Shown piece by piece: positions 37,716-47,093 of a stretch of DNA of 64,000 nt. The DNA lies in contig NZ_AP012332.1 of NCBI RefSeq assembly GCF_001042655.1, positions 744,001-808,000 on the forward strand, written 5' to 3'. Source of the DNA: Gardnerella vaginalis ATCC 14018 = JCM 11026 (GTDB taxonomy: Bacteria; Actinomycetota; Actinomycetes; Actinomycetales; Bifidobacteriaceae). The stretch's first letter is position 1, and every line of letters begins with the position of its first letter. A program made the translations under genes and the position numbers. The notes below the pieces were generated by a model. It did no database searches. It was not told the DNA's origin and saw nothing but the letters and a program-made list of their open reading frames with translations.

Positions 37716-40700
37716 ATGAGCAGTCAAAAAAGCAGTAATAGCGATTTAGATCATAATTTAGGCACTGATTTAAAACAGCATGCGGATTTTAATTTAAGTT
37801 TTGCTAAAGAAACTGACTTATCATACAGAACTCTAGTTAAAGCTGGATTTGCTCGTCCAGAATCTGCTCGTAAAACCATAGAAGATATTTGCAAAAATTG
37901 TGAGAATAACTCAATTAATGTGCTCAAAATCTTAGAAAGCATAAATAGAGTAGAAGATCCAGATTACGCAATTTTAGCGTTTAAAGATATATATCAATCT
38001 CAGAAAAAAACTGTTGAAAATATTGCGGAGAACTCGAATAATTCATTAATAACAAGCCCACTTGCGTCTTTAATGCAAGTTATTGGAGCATCTAAATCAT
38101 TTGCGATGCTAATGAGAACGCACGCCGATCTAATAAACGCTGCAGCAAATGACCCAAATCACTTACTACACATGACTTTAGAAGAACGTGTTTCGGATTT
38201 ACTTCAAGCTATTCAATCTTATAGTGCAACAGTAGTAAACGAAGAAAAAGATGACGCAAAGAATTGCAATTCGTGCACTGTTCCAATAAGCTCTATGCCT
38301 TTTGCACAAGCTGTTTGTGTGCTTAGAGCGAGATATCGTCAGCATATTGCCGCAATTATGGCATATGATTTGGCGAGCGCAGACCCTGTAGAATTACAGC
38401 CAGACATAAGTCGTAAACTTTCGGATGCTGCGGATGCGGCTCTTGAAGCTGCGCTTGCGATTGCGCGCGGGCAAATTTCTGGATCTTGTTGCTGCAGGTT
38501 TGCAATAATAGCAATGGGAAAATTGGGAGCGCAAGAAATAAACTACGTTTCAGACATTGACTTAATATATGTAGTAGAACCGACTAATGGCGTTAAACAA
38601 GATGAAGCTTTGCGAGTTGGGTCTTCTATTGCACTTGTTTTGCAAAAAGTGTGTCAATCGGTTGTTATGGGTTGTGCGGAGCCACCATTATGGCAAATTG
38701 ATACAGCGCTAAGACCAGAAGGCAAAGATGGACCTCTTGTTAGGCGATTGGAATCACATAGCGAATACTACGAAAAGTGGGCAAGTAGCTGGGAGTTTCA
38801 AGCATTACTGAAGTCGAGACCAGCCGCAGGAGACAGGCAGCTTGGTAAAGATTATAGACAAATGGCAGATTCGCTTATCTGGAAAGCGTCTGGGCGAGAA
38901 CACTTTGTTGCAGATTGCCAACATATGCGACAGCGAGTAGAGTCTTTGATCCCTGCATCTCAGCGAGATTTAGACATGAAGCTTGGGCGCGGAGGATTGC
39001 GAGATGTTGAGTTTACAGTTCAAATGCTGCAACTTGTGCACGGAAGTGAAGATAAGTCTTTGCGAGTTAGAGATACTTTAGGCGCGCTTAACGCACTATC
39101 TGCTGGAGGCTACGTTTCTAGGTCGCAAGCTGCAATTTTGGCAGAACACTACCGTTTTGAGCGTGTTCTTGAACATCGCCAGCAAATGTGGAGTATGCAA
39201 CGCACTCATTTATTCCCAGATTTAGGTGCCCAAGGAAATGGTGGATTAGATCGCGCTAGAAGCATTAGTGCGGAAGAGCTTAACAATAACGAACAAATCA
39301 GGCGTCTTGCTAGAGCTGTTAGACTTAAGCCAGAAGAGCTTGTTGCACGATTCGACAAAGCGCGCCGAGAAATTAGGCACTTGCATAAAGATATTTACTA
39401 CCGTCCAATGCTGCCAATCAATGCGCAAACGGATGCGGATCCTATTGTGTTGTCTGCAGAAGCTGCTCGCGCTCGCTTTGCATCGATCGGTTTTGCTGAT
39501 GCAAAAGCTGCACAAATGCATGTTGAAGCGCTTACTGATGGACTTTCACGCGCTGCTAAAATCCACAGAATTTTGCTCCCAGCAGTGTTGAAATGGCTTG
39601 GAGAAGGGCAAAATCCCGACATGGGTTTGCTTGCTTTTAGGCGACTTTCCGAGCGCTTTGGTGGAAAAAACACATATCTTGGATTTTTGCGTGATTCTCC
39701 TAGCGCGGCTCGCAGGCTTTGTCATGTTTTGTCTGATTCGCGTTATTTAGGCGATGCAATGATGCAGTCAATACAATCTATTACTTGGCTTGGAGACGAT
39801 TCGGCTCTTGCACCTAGAGGCAGAGAAAGTCTAGATATGCAAACGCGAGCAATGGTGGCAAGATATTCAAGCAGTATTGCGGATTTTGCACAATTTTTGC
39901 GCGCTTTAAGAAGGCAAGAAATTGAGCGAGTAGCTCTTGCTTGGATGTGCGGGATTATCGACGATGATACTTCTATGCAAGCGATGAGTGATGTGTTTGA
40001 TGCTGTACTTGATGCTGCTCTGCAATGGTCTATGAAAGATGCGTCTTTAAAAATGGGCTTAGACGAGAGTAAAGCTTCGATTGCCATTATTGCCCTAGGA
40101 CGTTATGGCGGAAGGGAAGTTAACTTCTGCTCGGATGCGGATATGATGGTTGTTTATAAGCCGACGTCTAATGGTGATGATTGCAAGATTGAATATGATT
40201 CCGTATCTGATCTTGCTCACCGTTTCGCGCAGACTACTGTAGACATATTGCGCAATATTCTGCAAGGTCCTCTTACTTTAGAACCAAAAATCATGGTCGA
40301 TTTAGATTTGCGACCAGAAGGTAAAGATGGTCCGCTTGTGCGTTCTCTAGAATCGTGTGAGCATTATTACCAAAAGTGGGCTAGTACGTGGGAAAATCAA
40401 GCACTTTTGCGCGCGCGTTTTGCTGCAGGGTCGAAAGATTTGGCAGATGATCTGCTAAGCGGAGTAGTAAACGACTTGCGCTATTCACCAGATGCTCTTA
40501 GCGAATCTCAATTGGCGGAAATTCGTAAGCTTAAAGCGCGTATGGAAGCGGAACGCTTACCAAGAGGCGTTAGTAGAGACAGACATTTGAAGCTTGGCCG
40601 CGGTGGTTTAAGCGATGTTGAGTGGACTGTTCAGCTTCTGCAATTGCAATATGCTGGGAAACACGAGTCCTTGCGCGTAGTTGGCACAATGCAAGCGTTG

Positions 40701-40973
40701 AAAGCGCTTAAAGAATTGAATTTGATTGAAGATGAAGACGCAAATGTGTTAGAAAAATGCTGGCATATGTGTTCTGCAGTGCGAAATGCGAACTTCTTGT
40801 GGTCTGGTTCCTTGGAGCGCGCGGATGTTCTTCCAACAGACTCTTATTCTTTGGGTGGAATCGCCACTTATCTTGGATACGATCCAAACCAGGGTCGCGT
40901 TTTTGAAAACGATTTAATGGCTGTTATGCGTCAATGCCGCGAAGTCATGTCTCGTATTTTCTACTGTCGCTAA
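37716..40973 (+). CDS. glnE: Bifunctional glutamine synthetase adenylyltransferase/deadenylylase
   Basis: Controls glutamine synthetase by attaching or removing AMP in response to PII, about 1085 aa. Two nucleotidyltransferase modules, each with its acidic metal motif: MGKLGAQEINYVSDIDLIY in the N-terminal half and LGRYGGREVNFCSDADMMV in the C-terminal half. Each is followed by a LRPEGKDGPLVR segment and a helical R-type domain (KLGRGGLRDVEF, KLGRGGLSDVEW). The start is set at ATG 37716 (MSSQKSSNSD). The longer frame from 37662 runs through the inverted repeat. No Shine-Dalgarno; a leaderless mRNA is plausible. Confidence 0.93.
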   Translation: MSSQKSSNSDLDHNLGTDLKQHADFNLSFAKETDLSYRTLVKAGFARPESARKTIEDICKNCENNSINVLKILESINRVEDPDYAILAFKDIYQSQKKTVENIAENSNNSLITSPLASLMQVIGASKSFAMLMRTHADLINAAANDPNHLLHMTLEERVSDLLQAIQSYSATVVNEEKDDAKNCNSCTVPISSMPFAQAVCVLRARYRQHIAAIMAYDLASADPVELQPDISRKLSDAADAALEAALAIARGQISGSCCCRFAIIAMGKLGAQEINYVSDIDLIYVVEPTNGVKQDEALRVGSSIALVLQKVCQSVVMGCAEPPLWQIDTALRPEGKDGPLVRRLESHSEYYEKWASSWEFQALLKSRPAAGDRQLGKDYRQMADSLIWKASGREHFVADCQHMRQRVESLIPASQRDLDMKLGRGGLRDVEFTVQMLQLVHGSEDKSLRVRDTLGALNALSAGGYVSRSQAAILAEHYRFERVLEHRQQMWSMQRTHLFPDLGAQGNGGLDRARSISAEELNNNEQIRRLARAVRLKPEELVARFDKARREIRHLHKDIYYRPMLPINAQTDADPIVLSAEAARARFASIGFADAKAAQMHVEALTDGLSRAAKIHRILLPAVLKWLGEGQNPDMGLLAFRRLSERFGGKNTYLGFLRDSPSAARRLCHVLSDSRYLGDAMMQSIQSITWLGDDSALAPRGRESLDMQTRAMVARYSSSIADFAQFLRALRRQEIERVALAWMCGIIDDDTSMQAMSDVFDAVLDAALQWSMKDASLKMGLDESKASIAIIALGRYGGREVNFCSDADMMVVYKPTSNGDDCKIEYDSVSDLAHRFAQTTVDILRNILQGPLTLEPKIMVDLDLRPEGKDGPLVRSLESCEHYYQKWASTWENQALLRARFAAGSKDLADDLLSGVVNDLRYSPDALSESQLAEIRKLKARMEAERLPRGVSRDRHLKLGRGGLSDVEWTVQLLQLQYAGKHESLRVVGTMQALKALKELNLIEDEDANVLEKCWHMCSAVRNANFLWSGSLERADVLPTDSYSLGGIATYLGYDPNQGRVFENDLMAVMRQCREVMSRIFYCR

Positions 40974-41014
40974 TATTTAGAAACATTTTTATTGTGTCGC
41001 TAAGTCTGACAAAT

Positions 41015-41025
41015 CGTGTACAATC
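41015..41025 (+). promoter_or_regulatory. Probable -10 of the pyr cluster promoter
   Basis: GTGTACAATCT contains TACAAT about 60 nt before the pyrB ATG. No convincing -35 at 17 nt. The leader that follows is GC-richer than its surroundings, with repeated GGTCGCG, and may be structured. Confidence 0.35.
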
Positions 41026-41084
41026 TACAAGGTCGCGTGTGGTCGCGGTCGTTTGCCAACTAGCGAAAGGTAAGCGGTTCTATT

Positions 41085-42314
41085 ATGACGAATGTATTTT
41101 CTGATTCTTCTAATCAAGTTTTTTCTCGTTGCGCAATTGCTCAATCGTTAGCAAACAAAAGCGTTGTTACTTTAGACGATATTTCCACGGCGCAAATACG
41201 AATGCTTTTAGACAAAGCCAGATATATTGACGAGCACAGAAAAGAAGTGGCCCACACTTGCGATGGCAGAGTGTTGGCCACTCTTTTTTATGAGCCGAGC
41301 ACGAGAACGCGACTAAGCTTTGAAACTGCAATGCTTCGCTTAGGTGGAAAGGTGATTGGTTTTGCAGGCGCTCAGCTTTCTAGTGCAAGTAAAGGCGAAA
41401 CAGTTAGCGACACTTTAAAAGTGGTGTCAAATTATGTAGATGTTGTAGCTATGCGTCATCCTAAAGAAGGTGCTGCATTTGTGGCGTCGCATGCAGGAAG
41501 TGTTCCTGTTGTTAACGCAGGAGATGGTGGTCATATGCACCCTACTCAAACTCTTGCAGATTTAGCTACAATTCTTGCACGATTTGGCAGGCTGAATAAT
41601 TTAACAGTTGGTTTATGTGGAGATTTAACATACGGCCGCACTGTTCACTCGCTTATCGAAACTTTATGCCGCTTTGGAAACGTTCACTTTGTGCTAATTA
41701 GCCCAGATGAGCTTAAAACTCCTCAGTACGTAATCGACCGCATTAATGATACACCTTCGTGCTCTTACGAAGAAACGCGCAATTTGATGGAAGTTATTGG
41801 CAGTCTAGACGTTCTTTACATGACTCGCGTGCAAGAAGAGCGTTTTACAGATCGCGAGCAATACTTGCGACTTCGTGACACTTACATTTTGACAGAAGAA
41901 AAATTGCAAAAAGCAAAATCTTATATGCCAGTGCTTCATCCACTTCCTAGAATTAACGAAATCGCTGTTGATGTTGATGACGATCCTCGTGCAGCATATT
42001 TTGAACAGGTTAAGAATGGCATGCTTATGCGAATGGCATTAGAAAGCTCTGTTCTTGGAGATGAGCTTCCAGGATATGAACCGACTGATTTTGTCAATGT
42101 TCCTAAAGATGAGTTGGAAGCTTACGATGCTCATGGAATTTCGTTGGCTAATCCTCGCGTTCACATATCTGACGAGAATGCTCCAGAAAATCTTATATGT
42201 CCTAACTCTCGTTGCATAACAAATAGTGAGTTGACTCTTAAGCGTAGATTCTATAAAGCTGAGTCAGATAGACATGAGTATCATTGCTTGTATTGTGATG
42301 AAGAATTGCAGTGA
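41085..42314 (+). CDS. pyrB: Aspartate carbamoyltransferase with a C-terminal PyrI-type zinc module
   Basis: Condenses carbamoyl phosphate and aspartate, second pyrimidine step, 409 aa (usual PyrB about 310). Catalytic features: YEPSTRTRLSFE (STRTR at 72-76), HPTQTLADL, YMTRVQEERF and VLHPLPRINEI. After the catalytic chain ends near residue 325 there is a linker of about 45 residues, then C372-PNSR-C377 and C401-LY-C404. The 24-residue step between the middle cysteines equals that of E. coli PyrI (Cys109, 114, 138, 141). The N-terminal allosteric half of PyrI is missing and no separate pyrI lies in the cluster. First gene of pyrB-C-F-K-D-E. Confidence 0.93.
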   Translation: MTNVFSDSSNQVFSRCAIAQSLANKSVVTLDDISTAQIRMLLDKARYIDEHRKEVAHTCDGRVLATLFYEPSTRTRLSFETAMLRLGGKVIGFAGAQLSSASKGETVSDTLKVVSNYVDVVAMRHPKEGAAFVASHAGSVPVVNAGDGGHMHPTQTLADLATILARFGRLNNLTVGLCGDLTYGRTVHSLIETLCRFGNVHFVLISPDELKTPQYVIDRINDTPSCSYEETRNLMEVIGSLDVLYMTRVQEERFTDREQYLRLRDTYILTEEKLQKAKSYMPVLHPLPRINEIAVDVDDDPRAAYFEQVKNGMLMRMALESSVLGDELPGYEPTDFVNVPKDELEAYDAHGISLANPRVHISDENAPENLICPNSRCITNSELTLKRRFYKAESDRHEYHCLYCDEELQ

Positions 42315-42400
42315 ATCCAAGTAGAATATACGTAAATAATATAATTCAAAATTAAAAATAAAACTGAATAAAAATAGAAATAAGCAAAACTAGGAGCAAT

Positions 42401-43813
42401 ATGAACGACTCACGCATGTTAACCTTGCGAAATATTGCCGTTTGGGATACTGGCGAGCGAATCGATTTGGTTGTAGATGGCGTTAGACAAGACGCTTTAA
42501 TTGAACAAAATGCCCGAATTTACGGGGAAATTGATGCAAGCGATTGGATTGTTGCTCCTGGTTTTGCAGATCCGCACGTGCATTTTAGGGATCCTGGTCA
42601 AACTGATAAAGAGACAATGATGACTGGTGGCAATGCTGCGGCTGCTGGAGGATATACGAATGTGTTGATTATGCCAAACACAATTCCAGCTGTTGACGGT
42701 GAGCCTTGGAATGATGCTCCTTTTGATGTAGAAAACGTTATAGATTTTTTGCAAAGATACGGGTGTATTTATGGCGTAAAATTGCCAGTCCACTACGATT
42801 TAAGTGTTTGTGCTTCAATAAGTAGGCAAGGTTTAAAACCAAGCAATATTGAACTTTGGAAAAAATATGTTCATGGTGTTGATGATAATCAAAAAACTTC
42901 GCCTATGAAAAAGCATCCAATTACTGCCATAAGTGATGATGGTTCTGCTGTTACAAATTCGATTTTGCTAGACGTTCTTAAAATGGCGAAAGAAACAGGA
43001 TTACCGCTTCTTGAGCATTGTGAGCACCATGATTATGGCTCGGTAAACGAAGGACCAGTTGCTAAAATTCTAGGTGTTGGCGGAATTCCTGCGTCTACGG
43101 AGCTTGCGATTGTTAATAGGGATATAGAAGCAGTTCGCAAAACAGGTGTTCACGTGCACTTCCAGCATGTTAGTACGGCTGCTGCTTTTGAAGCTATTCG
43201 CAAAGCCAAGAAGGAAGGTTTGCCGATTACTTGCGAAACAGCCCCACATTACGTTGCTCTTTGCGATGAGGATGTGCTTAAGTATGGGTCAATGGCAAAG
43301 ATGAATCCACCACTAAGATCTAAAGCGGATCGACAGGCAACTCTTGCTGCTATTGCAGATGGCACTATAGATATGATTGCCACAGATCATGCTCCTCACA
43401 CAGCAGGTGATAAAGCTGGCGATTTTGCTAATACTCCAAATGGGATTATTGGTTTGGAATGTGCTTATGGTGTATGCCGTAAAGTTCTTGTTGATGCAGG
43501 ATATACGGATGATAAGCACTTAATTGAACTTATGTCGATTAATCCTATGCAATTTATGAGTAGAAGGCCTACAGATGTTGCAGCTTTGCTTAACGTGTCT
43601 TCGCGTTGTGCCGTGAGACGAACATTAAAATTAAGTGAAACTGAACATCCAGAAAATATTGATTTAGTGCTTATTAATATGCGTGAAAAATGGAGCGTTG
43701 ATGCGAATTCATTCCATTCAAAGGCTCGTAATACTCCATTTGAAGGATGGCAGTTACAGGGAAGACCAGTGGCTACTATTGTTGGCTCAGAGATCGCCTT
43801 TTCTCGTATGTAA
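42401..43813 (+). CDS. pyrC: Dihydroorotase
   Basis: Closes carbamoyl aspartate to dihydroorotate, 470 aa, type I amidohydrolase. Metal motif DPHVHFRDPGQTDKE near the N-terminus, then GGYTNVLIMPNT, LEHCEHHDYG, VHFQHVST and ATDHAPHT. There is an insertion around residues 140-170 (Asp/Lys-rich) relative to shorter family members, and the C-terminal dozens of residues form the usual beta sandwich. AGGAGCA ribosome site. 86 nt after pyrB. Confidence 0.95.
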   Translation: MNDSRMLTLRNIAVWDTGERIDLVVDGVRQDALIEQNARIYGEIDASDWIVAPGFADPHVHFRDPGQTDKETMMTGGNAAAAGGYTNVLIMPNTIPAVDGEPWNDAPFDVENVIDFLQRYGCIYGVKLPVHYDLSVCASISRQGLKPSNIELWKKYVHGVDDNQKTSPMKKHPITAISDDGSAVTNSILLDVLKMAKETGLPLLEHCEHHDYGSVNEGPVAKILGVGGIPASTELAIVNRDIEAVRKTGVHVHFQHVSTAAAFEAIRKAKKEGLPITCETAPHYVALCDEDVLKYGSMAKMNPPLRSKADRQATLAAIADGTIDMIATDHAPHTAGDKAGDFANTPNGIIGLECAYGVCRKVLVDAGYTDDKHLIELMSINPMQFMSRRPTDVAALLNVSSRCAVRRTLKLSETEHPENIDLVLINMREKWSVDANSFHSKARNTPFEGWQLQGRPVATIVGSEIAFSRM

Positions 43814-43818
43814 TTTGT

Positions 43819-43846
43819 GTATTTTATAAGTCGTGTTTTATAAGTA
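43819..43846. repeat. 14-bp imperfect tandem duplication before pyrF
   Basis: GTATTTTATAAGTC followed by GTGTTTTATAAGTA (two mismatches), in the 84-nt pyrC-pyrF gap. Confidence 0.65.
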
Positions 43847-43897
43847 AAGACAAAGACTAAAAACTAAAAAATAGTTTGCGGCTAGTAGAGGAACAAT

Positions 43898-44932
43898 ATG
43901 GACGAACTGATAGAAGAAATAGCAGCGAAGCAAAACCCTACTGTTGTTGGATTAGATCCAAAGCCTGGGATTTTGCCTGCGCAAATTTTAAGTGGATTAT
44001 CTGATGAAGTTTTGCAAGAAGTCGAAGATGAAGAGGCTTTGCCAACCTTGCTTGCTGCATCGTACTTTGAGTTTAATCGTGCGATTATTGATGCGATTTA
44101 TGACATTGTTCCAGCTGTTAAGCCGCAAATTGCAATGTATGAGGCGCTTGGTTCAGCTGGAATAGACACTTATGCTATGACTTGTGATTATGCAAAATCA
44201 CGTGGGTTATTTGTTATTGGTGACGCAAAACGAGGCGATATTGGTTCCACTGCAGCTCAGTATGCAGCACATTTGCGAGGATTCGCTAATCTTGATTCGT
44301 ATTTCAAAGATGATTCTTACGATTTTAACGAATCTTTAGTTAATCTTCTTAAAAGCGCTAGTACAAAAGATGTGTGGCACGAGGATTCGTTTACTGTAAA
44401 CCCGTATATGGGTTCAGATGGTGTTAAGCCATTTATAGATGAGGCAGTAGCGCGTAATAAAAATATTTTTGTTCTTCTACGCACATCTAATCCTTCTAGC
44501 AAAGAGCTTCAAGAACTTGTTGTTGAAGATGGCAAACCAGTTTATGAGCATATGGCAGGTTTGATAGAAAAATGGGGTGAATCAAATATTGGGACTAGAG
44601 GGTATTCGCGAGTAGGAGCAGTAGTGGGAGCAACTCATCCAGAAGAAGGTAAGCGTTTGCGCGAGATTATGCCGCACACTTTCTTCCTTGTTCCAGGTTA
44701 TGGCGCACAAGGTGGAACGGCACAAGATGTTGCTGGAATGTTTGATGAAAATGGTCGAGGTGCAATAGTGAATTCTTCTCGCGGAATTATTGGTTCTTGG
44801 CGAAAATCGCAAGATTATGTTAAAAACAAGTCTTCTCTTTCTCTTAATAATATTCTTGAGATTGTATCTGATTCTGCTCGCAAATCTGCTTTAAACATGA
44901 GGGATGATTTAAGACAAGCAGTATATAAATAA
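43898..44932 (+). CDS. pyrF: Orotidine 5'-phosphate decarboxylase (catalytic copy)
   Basis: Last step to UMP, 344 aa, type 2 family. The catalytic D109-A-K111-R-G-D114 (IGDAKRGDIGST) is intact. VVGLDPKPG at the N-terminus, PAVKPQIAMYEALG, TVNPYMG and the phosphate loop VPGYGAQGG with NSSRGI are present. Somewhat longer than usual, through an insertion around 145-165. AGAGGAACA ribosome site. A second, degenerate homologue lies at 55081-55980. Confidence 0.95.
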   Translation: MDELIEEIAAKQNPTVVGLDPKPGILPAQILSGLSDEVLQEVEDEEALPTLLAASYFEFNRAIIDAIYDIVPAVKPQIAMYEALGSAGIDTYAMTCDYAKSRGLFVIGDAKRGDIGSTAAQYAAHLRGFANLDSYFKDDSYDFNESLVNLLKSASTKDVWHEDSFTVNPYMGSDGVKPFIDEAVARNKNIFVLLRTSNPSSKELQELVVEDGKPVYEHMAGLIEKWGESNIGTRGYSRVGAVVGATHPEEGKRLREIMPHTFFLVPGYGAQGGTAQDVAGMFDENGRGAIVNSSRGIIGSWRKSQDYVKNKSSLSLNNILEIVSDSARKSALNMRDDLRQAVYK

Positions 44933-45035
44933 ATCGTGTGTTAGTGTTAATGCAAAGCGAATCACAATTCGGAAATGTTTCAAGGTCATTGTGTCAAAAT
45001 TGTGAATATGCGCGTGTAAAAACAATTATGCATGT

Positions 45036-45081
45036 ATAACTAAATATAACTAAAACTAAAAATAGCTAAAGATAGCTAAAT
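45036..45081. repeat. 10-bp repeat, four copies, before pyrK
   Basis: ATAACTAAAT, ATAACTAAAA, a 6-bp remnant, ATAGCTAAAG, ATAGCTAAAT. They lie in the 188-nt pyrF-pyrK gap, the longest in the pyr cluster; otherwise nothing is seen there besides a ribosome site (AAGGTAGGG). Confidence 0.75.
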
Positions 45082-45120
45082 TACGCAACGATACGACTAC
45101 ATAAGGTAGGGTAAAACTAG

Positions 45121-46029
45121 ATGAGTGATGGCATGTTTATTCAAACTCGAAAATCTTTGAGAAACGCCATATTTACGTTACGTGAAGACGCTTATGATTC
45201 TTCGGGCGCAGATTCTTTTAGTGCAAAAAGTTTGCACGCTGATGATTTAAAATACACTCGTCTTTTAGGTCGCCGTGCTATAGAAGTTCTTGATAATCAA
45301 AAGCTTGATGAAGGTGTGTATCGCTTAGTTTTGCGCGATGATGCTATTGCTAAAACTGCCACTCCTGCGCAATTTGTTAACTTATATTCTCCAGATTCTA
45401 CGACTATGCTTCCTCGACCATTTGGTGTTGCAAGCGTTGATGGAGATACTTTTACTCTTATTTTTGCTGTGATTGGTAAGGGCACTGCCGAGTTTGCGCA
45501 GCTTAAAGCAGGAGACACTGTAGACGCTTTAGGACCATTAGGATTGGGCTTTGATATTTCTAAGCCAGCGCACTATGTTCTTGTAAGCGGGGGATTGGGT
45601 GTTCCTCCTTTGATTTGTGCTGCACAGGCGATTGCAAAAAACAAGAATTGCAAAGTGACTGCGGTTCTTGGATATCGCGATAATCATTTTGCTGACTCAT
45701 TTATGAAGGAATACGTTGATAATGTTTATAGCATTAGCAACGCGCAAGGAACTGTTATTACTTTGCTTAATGAACTAGAGCAAGAAAATCATTTTGATTT
45801 TAATGGCGATTTGCCTATTGTTGTTCTTTCTTGCGGTCCTATGCCAATGATGAAGGCTGTAGCTCATTGGACGCATGAGCGTAATGTTAAATGTCAATTA
45901 AGCCTAGAAGCAAGAATGGGATGCGGATATGGAACTTGTGTTGCTTGCGTTGTAGATACTTTAGAAGGCAGACTTAAAGTTTGTAACGAAGGACCAGTGT
46001 TTGACTCTGAAAGATTAGGCTGGGAGTAA
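45121..46029 (+). CDS. pyrK: Dihydroorotate dehydrogenase electron-transfer subunit
   Basis: FAD and [2Fe-2S] subunit that passes electrons from dihydroorotate oxidation by PyrD to NAD, 302 aa. Ferredoxin-reductase fold: FAD motif LPRPFGVA, NAD-binding GGLGVPPLICAAQAI. The four cluster cysteines are C268, C273, C276 and C288 (GCGYGTCVAC and LKVC). It has an extra 55-residue N-terminus compared with Bacillus PyrK, beginning at the ATG at 45121; a later start is possible. Only 6 nt before pyrD. Confidence 0.93.
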   Translation: MSDGMFIQTRKSLRNAIFTLREDAYDSSGADSFSAKSLHADDLKYTRLLGRRAIEVLDNQKLDEGVYRLVLRDDAIAKTATPAQFVNLYSPDSTTMLPRPFGVASVDGDTFTLIFAVIGKGTAEFAQLKAGDTVDALGPLGLGFDISKPAHYVLVSGGLGVPPLICAAQAIAKNKNCKVTAVLGYRDNHFADSFMKEYVDNVYSISNAQGTVITLLNELEQENHFDFNGDLPIVVLSCGPMPMMKAVAHWTHERNVKCQLSLEARMGCGYGTCVACVVDTLEGRLKVCNEGPVFDSERLGWE

Positions 46030-46035
46030 AAAGAT

Positions 46036-47031
46036 ATGAGTAACGAAATGAATAATACTTTAGAGAATGTGCAAAATAGCGCGCAAAATAATGCATCAAC
46101 TCTTGGATTTGACACAAGCCACGTTTGGAAGCACTCAACTAAAGTTGCTGGAGTTGAATGGAAAAACATGGTTGGAACAGCGTCTGGCACGTTTCAGCTT
46201 GCGGCTTGCGCTCACTTTTACGACGTGAGTCAGCTTGGTGCAATTTGCACAAAAGGTGTTTCACCTGTTCCTTGGCAAGGAAATCCTGCTCCGCGCACTG
46301 CTGAATCGCCTTCTGGAATGGTGAATGCTGTTGGTTTGCAAAATCCTGGAGTTGACCACTATTTAGTAGACGAGCTTCCAAAGTTAAAAAAGCTTGGAGC
46401 GCTTGTAATCACAAATGTTGCTGGCCACAGTGATGACGATTATGCTCAAGTTGTTGAAAAGCTTGCAGATTCTTCTGCAGACATGCTTGAAATTAACGTA
46501 AGTTGCCCAAACGTGACTCACGGCGGAATGAGCGTTGGCACGGATCCAGTGGCATTGCACCGCTTAATTAAGCGACTTCGCGCAATGACAGATAAACCAA
46601 TGATTGTAAAAATGACTCCAAACGTTACTGATATAGTCTCGATTTGCAAAGCTGCAGTTGATGCTGGAGCGGATGCTTTAAGCATGATTAATACGCTTGT
46701 TGGTTTGCGAATTGATATTCGAACAGGCGAGCCGATTATTGCAAACCGTACTGGCGGTGTTTCAGGTCCTGCTATTTTCCCGATTGGACTTGGGTTTGTT
46801 TGGAGAGTTCGTCAAGCTATGCCAGATATTCCAATTATTGGCATTGGTGGCATTGATTCTGGCGAAAAAGCTTTGGAATACTTGTATGCTGGCGCGAATG
46901 CTGTAGAAGTTGGTGCTGCCGCTTTGGTAGATCCTACTGCTCCTATTCGCATTGCTCGCGAGCTTGACGATTTGCTTGATTCGCGTCCAAAGCTTGCGTC
47001 TTTGCTTGCCGAAGGAAAAACTTGGCGCTGA
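46036..47031 (+). CDS. pyrD: Dihydroorotate dehydrogenase, class 1B catalytic subunit
   Basis: FMN enzyme oxidising dihydroorotate to orotate with PyrK, 331 aa. The catalytic base is Cys157 (EINVSCPNVTHGG), as in class 1 enzymes; FMN contacts MVGTASGTFQL, VKMTPNVTD, NTLVGLRID, GVSGPAIFPIG and GIGGIDSGEKALEYLYAGA. AGGGAGT-type ribosome site overlapping the end of pyrK. Confidence 0.95.
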   Translation: MSNEMNNTLENVQNSAQNNASTLGFDTSHVWKHSTKVAGVEWKNMVGTASGTFQLAACAHFYDVSQLGAICTKGVSPVPWQGNPAPRTAESPSGMVNAVGLQNPGVDHYLVDELPKLKKLGALVITNVAGHSDDDYAQVVEKLADSSADMLEINVSCPNVTHGGMSVGTDPVALHRLIKRLRAMTDKPMIVKMTPNVTDIVSICKAAVDAGADALSMINTLVGLRIDIRTGEPIIANRTGGVSGPAIFPIGLGFVWRVRQAMPDIPIIGIGGIDSGEKALEYLYAGANAVEVGAAALVDPTAPIRIARELDDLLDSRPKLASLLAEGKTWR

Positions 47032-47037
47032 AATTAA

Positions 47038-47059
47038 GTATTTAGAAAGTATTTAGAAA
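47038..47059. repeat. 11-bp tandem duplication before pyrE
   Basis: GTATTTAGAAA twice, followed by a partial third copy. Confidence 0.75.
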
Positions 47060-47093
47060 GTATTCAAAATTATTTTAAGAAAGAGAGCTAATT

